A DNA stretch of 64,000 bases from Luteimonas terrae (lineage in GTDB: Bacteria; Pseudomonadota; Gammaproteobacteria; Xanthomonadales; Xanthomonadaceae). The position numbers were made by a program, and so were the translations under genes. This document shows, piece after piece, positions 58,079 through 64,000 of the stretch. The stretch's first letter is position 1. Each line of letters opens with the position of its first letter. The DNA lies in contig NZ_SMTG01000004.1 in the NCBI RefSeq assembly GCF_004358165.1, positions 124,001 through 188,000 of the forward strand, given 5' to 3'. Below the pieces are notes generated by a model. The model had not been told where the DNA came from, made no database searches, and saw only the letters and a program-made list of their open reading frames with translations.

Positions 58079-58867
58079 TCAGTCCAGCGCGTCCCAGTCC
58101 GCGGGCGTCAGCGTGCCCAGCGTTTCGAGCAGGGGCCGGCCGAACAGGTAGCCCTGGTACAGCGGCACGCCCAGCGCGCGCAGGTGCCGGTATTCCTCGA
58201 CGGTCTCCACACCCTCGGCCAGCAGCGTGCAGCCCAGCGCATCGGCGATCTGCACCATGCCGCGCACGATCGCACTGCGCGCGGCGTCGCGGTCGATGCC
58301 GCGCACCAGTGCGATGTCCAGCTTCAGCAGGTCCGGCTGGAAATCGGCGAGCAGACTCAGGCCCGCATAGCCGGCGCCGAAATCGTCGATCGCGGTCAGG
58401 AAGCCACGGCTGCGGTAGTCGCGGAAGATGCGCATCAGATGCGCGCGGTCCTGCACCTGCTCGGACTCGGCGGTCTCGAAGATCAGCTTCTCGGTCGGAA
58501 AGCCGTAGGTCTGCGCGGCCATCAGCGTCAGCCGGATGCAGGTCGCCGGCTCGTAGACGGCATTGGGAAAGAAGTTGATCGACAACCGCTGGCGCAGCTC
58601 CAGGCGGGCCGCCGTCTCGATGGCGCGCACCCGGCACGACTGGTCGAAGCGGTACAGCTGTTCGGGCCGTACCTGCGCGATCACGTCGGCCGCGCCGCCG
58701 CCGTCCGGCGTCCGCACCAGCGCTTCGTAGCCGAAGATCGAGCGGTCTCGCGCGTCCACGATGGGCTGGAAGGCCATGCGGAAGTCGAATTCGAGCCGGT
58801 CGTCGCCGCTGCAGGCGCGACAGGGCGGCGGAACGGGCGCACCGCCCAGCAATTTGTCCAGATACAC
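58079..58867 (-). CDS. EAL-domain c-di-GMP phosphodiesterase
   Basis: The 262-residue protein is a single EAL domain after a short N-terminal cysteine pair (PPPCRACSG). The key elements are intact: FGYEALVR (the EAL), SINFFPNAV, IFETAESEQ, AIDDFGAGYAGLSLL (loop 6), LKLDIALVRG, and LLAEGVET followed by QGYLFGRPL. These residues bind the two metals and c-di-GMP, so it should degrade c-di-GMP to pGpG. There is no sensory domain; the N-terminal cysteines may bind metal or form a redox switch. Confidence 0.9.
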   Translation of the reverse strand: MYLDKLLGGAPVPPPCRACSGDDRLEFDFRMAFQPIVDARDRSIFGYEALVRTPDGGGAADVIAQVRPEQLYRFDQSCRVRAIETAARLELRQRLSINFFPNAVYEPATCIRLTLMAAQTYGFPTEKLIFETAESEQVQDRAHLMRIFRDYRSRGFLTAIDDFGAGYAGLSLLADFQPDLLKLDIALVRGIDRDAARSAIVRGMVQIADALGCTLLAEGVETVEEYRHLRALGVPLYQGYLFGRPLLETLGTLTPADWDALD

Positions 58868-59040
58868 GGCATGTCCCCGAAAGCGCAGGTACGCGACGCG
58901 TCCCGTCGACGACTGTATAGACGCACAGGAGCGGACTGTGTGCGTTACCGCACATCGGACCGGCGTCGCGCTGCAGGGATTTCACTTCGGCCCCTGCGCT
59001 GCAGGCCTAGGCTCGCGTGCCCACCCACGAGGACGCCGCC

Positions 59041-59766
59041 ATGAAGACCCGCATCACCCTGCTCGCCGCCGCGCTGACGCTCGGCCTGTCCGCGTGCAAC
59101 AACCAGGACCCGGCGAACGACACGACCGGTCTGGACGTCGAGACCACGGCCGTCGAACAGGGACCTGCGAACGCGCGCGACACCGATGGCTCGGCGGCTG
59201 ACGGCGCGATGACGGGCGCGGGGCAACTGGCGGATGTCGACCGCAAGGCGCTGATGACCGTCGAGGCGATCGATGCCCACGAAATCGCCGCTTCGGAAGA
59301 TGCCCTGTCGAAGAACGTCGAGGGCGATCTGCGGGCGTATGCGGAGACGCTGCGCGACGACCACACGCGCAACCTCGACGCGACGCGTCGGCTGCTCGAT
59401 GCCGGCGTGCGGGGCGAGTACGCCGCGCAGGCGGCGCGCACGCCGGCCGTGACCGGATCGACGGAAGCCTCGCCTCCGGAAGACACGCACGCTGGCGCAC
59501 ATGACGAACGCCCCGCCGATCCCGGGATCGACGCGATGCGCCAGCAGCACGACGCCGAGCGCAAGCGCCTCGCCGCGCTCGACGGCGACGCGTTCGCCGC
59601 GGCGTGGCTGGAGGCGATGGTCAAGGGCCACGAGGGCGCGCTGACGAAGATCGATGCGCTGCTGCCGACGGCGACGCACGAAGGCGTCGGCCGTCACCTG
59701 CGCGACACCCGCGACGCCGTCGCCGCGCATCTGGACACCGCGCGCGAACTGCAGAAGGCGCGCTGA
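59041..59766 (+). CDS. DUF4142 lipoprotein
   Basis: The 241-residue protein has a lipoprotein signal (LLAAALTLGLSAC) and a DUF4142 ferritin-like helical domain: VEAIDAHEIAASEDALSK, VEGDLRAYAETLRDDH and HDAERKRLAALDGD. A Pro/Thr-rich acidic linker splits the domain. The family is common in soil and stress contexts, and its function is not known. The start at 59041 is preferred because the signal peptide begins there; ATG 59017 adds 8 non-signal residues. Confidence 0.83.
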   Translation: MKTRITLLAAALTLGLSACNNQDPANDTTGLDVETTAVEQGPANARDTDGSAADGAMTGAGQLADVDRKALMTVEAIDAHEIAASEDALSKNVEGDLRAYAETLRDDHTRNLDATRRLLDAGVRGEYAAQAARTPAVTGSTEASPPEDTHAGAHDERPADPGIDAMRQQHDAERKRLAALDGDAFAAAWLEAMVKGHEGALTKIDALLPTATHEGVGRHLRDTRDAVAAHLDTARELQKAR

Positions 59767-59782
59767 CGACAGCGCCCTGCCA

Positions 59783-59812
59783 CGCGATGCAGGCGCGCCC
59801 GCCTGCATCGCG
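59783..59812. terminator. Hairpin after DUF4142
   Basis: CGCGATGCAGGCG and CGCCTGCATCGCG form a perfect 13-base stem with a CGCC loop, 17 bases after the stop. No T-run follows. It may end transcription before the hemerythrin gene. Confidence 0.65.
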
Positions 59813-59924
59813 CGGCGCCTCCGTGCGTATCGGACGCCGCTTTGCGCGCGTCGAAAAAATTCACGTTTGCCGCGCGCCGCACAGCATCTGCTGGGGAATC
59901 CCCGACCAGCCTGGAGCCAGTCCG

Positions 59925-60449
59925 ATGCGCGACATCCTCAAGACCCTTGCCGACGAGCACGACACGCTGCGGTCCTTGTTCGAGCAGATCAATGCGACCA
60001 CCGACCGGGCCGAGAAGAAGCGCACCGAACTGCTGCAGAAGATCGAGGCGAACCTGATTCCGCACGCCAAGTGGGAGGAGCTGGTGTTCTATCCGGCCTT
60101 CGCCGAGCGCGCCTCGCACGACCAGCTTTTGCAGCACGCCGAAGCCATCCAGGAACATCGCGCCGTCGAGCTGACCGTGCTGCCGGACCTGCATGCCGCC
60201 GACAAGACCTCCCGCCAGTTCGCCGGTTCGGTCAAGGTGCTGTCCGAGTTCATCACCCATCACGCCGACGAAGAGGAAAGCGAGATGTTCAAGGCCGCGC
60301 GGCAGCTCTTCACGCCCGCCGAGCGCGCCGAGCTCGACGAACAGTACGAAGCGTGGAAAGCCTCGCCCGCGGCCGCCGGGCTGACCTTCCATGCCAAGGC
60401 CAAGACCGCGCTGAAGTCGATCGTCCGCAACCCCAAGGCGCCGGGCTGA
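59925..60449 (+). CDS. Hemerythrin HHE domain protein
   Basis: The 174-residue protein has the HHE cation-binding pattern: DEHDTLRSLFEQI, ELLQKIEANLIPHAKWEELVFYP and ITHHADEEESEMF. These five or more histidines and glutamates bind a di-iron centre. Hemerythrins bind oxygen, NO or act in iron or redox stress. The C-terminal tail is basic (KAKTALKSIVRNPKAPG). It starts behind CTGGAG. Confidence 0.88.
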   Translation: MRDILKTLADEHDTLRSLFEQINATTDRAEKKRTELLQKIEANLIPHAKWEELVFYPAFAERASHDQLLQHAEAIQEHRAVELTVLPDLHAADKTSRQFAGSVKVLSEFITHHADEEESEMFKAARQLFTPAERAELDEQYEAWKASPAAAGLTFHAKAKTALKSIVRNPKAPG

Positions 60450-60467
60450 GCGCGAGCCTGATGCGGG

Positions 60468-61106
60468 TCAGCGCCACGTGCCGAGGCGCTGCGCCAGTTC
60501 TCGCGCGAGCCGACGCCGCGCGAACGGCCCTTGGATCTGTGTGGCCTTGATGCTGGTCGCGCACAGCCGCGTGACGCCGACGCGGGTCTCGACGCGATAA
60601 CCGCGCGAGGCCGCGCACAAGGCGGCGCCGGCGGCGGTGATCGTGACCACGGTGACTTCCAGGTGCGACAACGGCATGTCCGCCTGCACGTCCGGATTCT
60701 CGGCGCAGGCGCGCTCGATCAGCGTGCGGAAGCGACCGATGTCGATCTCCTCGCCACTGCGCAGCGGACCGACATTCGTCGCCCCGCGCGCCTCGTCGAG
60801 TCCCGCCTGATCGTCGCCGGGCAGACGCTCGTTGCGCTCGGGGATCACCGCACGGACGCGACTGCCGTCGGGACGCGTGAGGTCGAGCATGATGTCGAGC
60901 AGATAGATCGGCTCCAGGCCCAGATTGGTGACCAGGCAATGCGCCGCCATGCCGCGTCCGGCGCCCGACGTGATCAGGATCGACGGCCGGCGCTGGCGGC
61001 GGTAGCTGGCCAGGAACGCGGTCAGATAGACCACCCAGATCAAGGCCGTGAGTCCGGCCATGGCCGCGGAGGTCAGGGGTGCGTAATCGAGCAGGGACTG
61101 CAGCAT
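60468..61106 (-). CDS. Membrane-anchored hypothetical protein
   Basis: The 212-residue protein begins with a membrane segment (APLTSAAMAGLTALIWVVYL) and continues with a beta-rich domain: SILITSGAGRGMAAHCLVTN and LEPIYLLDIMLDL. No domain is recognised. It converges on the hemerythrin gene and stands opposite to the short gene at 61362. Confidence 0.65.
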   Translation of the reverse strand: MLQSLLDYAPLTSAAMAGLTALIWVVYLTAFLASYRRQRRPSILITSGAGRGMAAHCLVTNLGLEPIYLLDIMLDLTRPDGSRVRAVIPERNERLPGDDQAGLDEARGATNVGPLRSGEEIDIGRFRTLIERACAENPDVQADMPLSHLEVTVVTITAAGAALCAASRGYRVETRVGVTRLCATSIKATQIQGPFARRRLARELAQRLGTWR

Positions 61107-61361
61107 CGTCGGGCGTGGGGAATGAGGCGGGCCGGCACTGTGTCGCGCGCGCGGTTCGCGTGGCGCGAATCCCGGAGGATTGCGACCTGCACGGATCCAG
61201 GCCGGCTCGATGCGCGCAGTTTCTGCGCATCCACGGTGCCAATTGCCTGTTCAGCCGCACGGCGAATGAACGACCTCGCGGTCGATAGGCCGTCGCGACG
61301 TTTGCGTCCGGGTGTCTGCCTCTAAGATCGCGGTGCGCACAGGGGCGCACCGGAGTCCGAC

Positions 61362-61676
61362 ATGCACACGCGCGAATACGCAGCTGCGTCGCTCGCAGAA
61401 CTTGCCGAGGAGCTCGACCGGCTCACGCGTCTGAGCGCGTCGGCCGAAACGCTGTTCGCGGCGTATGACCACACCGCCCGCGCGGTCCGCGATCTGGTGT
61501 CCGAAGAGTTCCGCCCGTGGGTCGAATCGGAACTCGCACAGGTGCGCGCGAGCTACGGCATCGACGAAGGCGGTCCGCTGCAGGCGGGTATCGAGGCGGT
61601 CTCGGAGTTCCTGTCCGAGCTTGCGCCCGAGCCCGCACCCGATGCCGGCGGCGAGGCGGCCGAGCCTGCGCCCTGA
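61362..61676 (+). CDS. Small hypothetical protein, acidic-helical
   Basis: The 104-residue protein is largely helical and acidic (LAELAEELDRLTRLSASAET, VRDLVSEEFRPWVESELAQV) and has no membrane segment. GGAG precedes its ATG at a normal distance. Function unknown. It converges on the hybrid kinase with a 27-base gap. Confidence 0.6.
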   Translation: MHTREYAAASLAELAEELDRLTRLSASAETLFAAYDHTARAVRDLVSEEFRPWVESELAQVRASYGIDEGGPLQAGIEAVSEFLSELAPEPAPDAGGEAAEPAP

Positions 61677-61703
61677 GCCGGCGACACGCGCGCCCGCCAG
61701 CGG

Positions 61704-63620
61704 TCACCCCAGGTTCTGACGCACCGTCCGCAGCAGCGTGTTGAGGTTGAACGGCTTGGGCAGCATGTCCATGCCTTCGCCGAGGAAGGCCTGCCGGTTC
61801 TGCGCATTCTCGGCATAGCCGGTGATGAAGAGCACGCGGATGCCGGGCTGCTGCTCGCGCGCGCGGTCGGCGAGTTCGCGGCCGCTGATGCCGGGCAGGC
61901 CGACATCGGTCAGCAGCAGGCTGAAGCGGTGTTCGGCGAGCGCGACCAGTGCGGCATCGCCATCGGCGCAGGCGACGGCGTCGTAACCGGCATCGACCAG
62001 CGCTTCGAGCGTCATCGCGCGCACCGACGCGTCGTCGTCGACCAGCAGGATGCGCTCGACGCCGCCCGCCGGCGCTGCATCGTCCTGCGCGACCGTCGCC
62101 TGCGGCACTTCGCCACGCGGGATCAGCAGTTCGATCGTCGTGCCCTGGCCGACGGTGCTGTGCACGCGCGCGGTGCCGCCGCTCTGGCGGGCGAAGCCGT
62201 AGGTCATCGACAGGCCCAGACCCGTACCCTCGCCGATCGGCTTGGTGGTGAAGAACGGCTCGAACACCTTGTTGACGATGTCGGCCGGAATGCCCGGGCC
62301 ATCGTCGGTCACGCATACGCTGACGTAGTCACCGGCAGCGAGGTCGCCGGTCGCGGCCAGCGACGTGGGCCTGGCGGCAATCGTGATGTGTCCGTGGCGA
62401 TTGAGCGCGTCGCGCGCGTTGATCACCAGATTCAACAGCACGTTGTCGAGCTGGTCGGGATCGGCCACGACGCAGAGCCCCTCGTCGGGCAGATCGAACG
62501 ACAACCGCACGTTCTCGCCGATGGACTGGGCGAACAGGTCCGACAGCGCGCGCACGCGTGCGCCGATGTCGAAGGACGCGGTGTCGAGCGACTGCTTGCG
62601 CGCGAAGGCCAGCATGCGCTGGGTCAGCGCCGCGGCGCGCATCGCGGAGTTGAGACCCAGTTCGACGTAGCGCGGAATGCGGTCGAGCCGCTCGCGTTCG
62701 AGCGAGGTGTTGATCATGTCCAGCGCACCGATGATGCCGGTGAGCATGTTGTTGAAATCATGGGCGATTCCGCCGGTCAGCTTGCCCAGCGAATCCATCT
62801 TGCGCGCCTGCTGCAGCTCGATCTCGGTGCGCTGGCGCTCGGCGATCTGCACCGCGAGTTCGGTCGTCGCCGAATCGAGCTGGATGCGGTGCGCTTCCTC
62901 GCGTGCGAACTGTTCGGTCTGGTCCTCGACGTACAACAGGCCCACGCCGTGCTCGTTGTAGGGCGTCACGCGCCACTCGGTGATCCGCGGCCCGCCGGGC
63001 ATGTGCAGCGTGAACAGTCCGCGCCAGCTGGCGTCGTTGCGCAGCGCCTCCTGCAGACCGGTCACCGGTTGCTGGCCGAACAGCGCCGGCAATCCGTCCA
63101 CGCCCGCCTCGGCGAGCAGCTTGGCGAACGCCGGGTTGGCGTCGCGGACCTCCAGCGTTTCGGAGACCGCGGCGATCGGCGCGCCGATGTTCTCGAAGAT
63201 TTCGCGGAACCGGGCCTCGCTGCTGAGCAGCGCTTCTTCCGTGCGTCGCACGCGCAGCAGGGTGCGCAGCGTGGCCAGCAGCACGTCGTGGTCGACCGGA
63301 TGGATCAGATAGGCGTCCGCACCGGCGTCGAGACCGGTGATCAGATCGCCGGTCTGGATGGCGGCCGCGGACACGTGCACCACCGGCAACAGCGCCGTCG
63401 CCGGCGATGCGCGCAATGTGCGCACCAGGTCGAAGCCGCTCATGTCCGGCAGGTTCACATCCAGCACCAGCGCGTCGTAGTTGCGCTGTGCGATCTTCGC
63501 CAGGCCGTCGGTGCCGGTGCCGGCCTCGTCGACGTGGTAGCCGTAGCGTTCGAGCACGCGGCGGACGGAATAGCGGGTGGTGACGTTGTCGTCGACCACG
63601 AGGATGTCAGCGGGCGTCAT
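61704..63620 (-). CDS. Hybrid sensor histidine kinase (REC-PAS-HisKA-ATPase-REC)
   Basis: The 638-residue soluble protein has an N-terminal receiver (DILVVDDNVTTRYSVR; phospho-Asp in DALVLDVNLPDMSG), a PAS domain (about residues 145-250), HisKA ([20 protein letters not shown]), an ATPase (VINARDALNRHG, DDGPGIP, FFTTKPIGEGTGLGLSMTYG) and a second receiver (RILLVDDDASVRAMTLEAL; phospho-Asp in LLLTDVGLPGISG). The order suggests a phosphorelay node that receives from another kinase and passes on. Its start overlaps the end of the partner gene at the window edge by 14 bases. Confidence 0.93.
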   Translation of the reverse strand: MTPADILVVDDNVTTRYSVRRVLERYGYHVDEAGTGTDGLAKIAQRNYDALVLDVNLPDMSGFDLVRTLRASPATALLPVVHVSAAAIQTGDLITGLDAGADAYLIHPVDHDVLLATLRTLLRVRRTEEALLSSEARFREIFENIGAPIAAVSETLEVRDANPAFAKLLAEAGVDGLPALFGQQPVTGLQEALRNDASWRGLFTLHMPGGPRITEWRVTPYNEHGVGLLYVEDQTEQFAREEAHRIQLDSATTELAVQIAERQRTEIELQQARKMDSLGKLTGGIAHDFNNMLTGIIGALDMINTSLERERLDRIPRYVELGLNSAMRAAALTQRMLAFARKQSLDTASFDIGARVRALSDLFAQSIGENVRLSFDLPDEGLCVVADPDQLDNVLLNLVINARDALNRHGHITIAARPTSLAATGDLAAGDYVSVCVTDDGPGIPADIVNKVFEPFFTTKPIGEGTGLGLSMTYGFARQSGGTARVHSTVGQGTTIELLIPRGEVPQATVAQDDAAPAGGVERILLVDDDASVRAMTLEALVDAGYDAVACADGDAALVALAEHRFSLLLTDVGLPGISGRELADRAREQQPGIRVLFITGYAENAQNRQAFLGEGMDMLPKPFNLNTLLRTVRQNLG

Positions 63621-64000
63621 CGGCCTCTCCCGTCTCGAGTTTGATCGGCACGATCACGTGGAAGTCCGAGCCCTCGCCCACCGTGCTCTGCACGCCGACG
63701 CTGCCGCCCAGCAGTTCGGCGAACCGCTTGCACAGCGCCAGGCCGAGGCCCGTGCCGCGCACGCGCTTCTGGATCGGCGAATCGACCTGCACGAAATCCT
63801 CGAACAGCGCGTCCAGCATGTGCGCAGGAATGCCGATGCCGGTGTCGCGCACGCTGAAGCGGATGTGCGCCTCGCCTTCCGGACGCGCCGACACCACCAC
63901 GCGACCTTCCGGCGTGAACTTCAGCGCGTTGGAGATGAAGTTGCGCAGAATCTGCGCGAGCTTCTTGTCGTCGGTGAACAGCATCGGCAGTTCGGGCGGC
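63607..64000 (-). CDS. Histidine kinase ATPase end, cut by the window edge
   Basis: The frame is open to base 64000, so the N-terminal part is outside. The 130 visible residues are the end of a HATPase_c domain: LAQILRNFISNALKFTPEG (N-box), DTGIGIPAHMLDALFEDFVQ, GTGLGLALCKRFAELLGGSV and HVIVPIKLET. They belong to a kinase whose signal probably reaches the hybrid protein by phosphotransfer. Its stop overlaps the hybrid gene's start by 14 bases, so the pair is one operon. Confidence 0.9.
   Translation of the reverse strand, partial: PPELPMLFTDDKKLAQILRNFISNALKFTPEGRVVVSARPEGEAHIRFSVRDTGIGIPAHMLDALFEDFVQVDSPIQKRVRGTGLGLALCKRFAELLGGSVGVQSTVGEGSDFHVIVPIKLETGEADDAR

Noticed and set aside
61929-63644. 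A 571-codon open frame on the plus strand
   Set aside because: It is antisense to the hybrid kinase and its sequence has no family signature.

Overview
The window is a high-GC (about 70 percent), densely coded stretch with no rRNA, tRNA, CRISPR array, transposase or phage gene that I can see. A xanthomonadin-type aryl polyene pigment cluster with a XanB2-type chorismatase, a LacI/GH3/TonB-receptor glycan locus and several extragenic palindromes point to a Xanthomonadaceae (Lysobacteraceae) bacterium of the Lysobacter/Luteimonas kind. The genus is an inference.

Layout. 0-5 kb: the end of a cupin-like gene, a LacI regulator and a divergent GH3 beta-glucosidase lipoprotein with a palindromic operator, then a YfcG-like GST. 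5-10.5 kb: a small lipoprotein, a DPP-IV-like S9 peptidase, a Coa1-like membrane protein and a DUF885 protein. 10.5-28.2 kb: the pigment cluster. A rightward operon holds ketosynthase, half-size second ketosynthase, GT2, flavin-dependent halogenase and CPA2 antiporter. A long leftward operon starts at an acyl carrier protein and runs through a membrane protein, PlsC-like acyltransferase, hot-dog protein, LpxL-like acyltransferase, LolA-like carrier, MMPL exporter, dehydratase, ketoreductase and two small exported proteins. A second rightward unit holds another halogenase and the chorismatase. hemB and aroE follow.

30-45 kb: small membrane and YkgJ genes, csbD with a stress-type SDR, a class 2 lipase, trehalase, a haloperoxidase-fold hydrolase, a Fur-box siderophore receptor, an outer-membrane barrel, a PPC-repeat lipoprotein, a methyltransferase resembling the archaeal COG2521 family, and a large TonB receptor. 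The operator of that receptor is a 14-mer identical to the one before the GH3 gene. 45-64 kb: signalling and stress genes. These include a GAF protein with a degenerate GGDEF, a metallo-beta-lactamase lipoprotein with a divergent TetR regulator, a PAS-rich histidine kinase, general-stress-protein-26 and H-NS-like proteins, an RsbRD-type kinase, an EAL phosphodiesterase, DUF4142 and hemerythrin proteins, and a REC-PAS-kinase-REC hybrid whose partner kinase runs off the right edge.

How the parts work together. In the pigment region, chorismate is cleaved to hydroxybenzoate, loaded on the carrier protein, extended and reduced by the ketosynthase/ketoreductase/dehydratase set, halogenated, acylated or glycosylated, and moved to the outer membrane by the LolA/MMPL pair. 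No adenylating ligase for the loading step lies in the window. The LacI protein probably controls both the adjacent glucosidase and the TonB receptor 42 kb away through twin operators.
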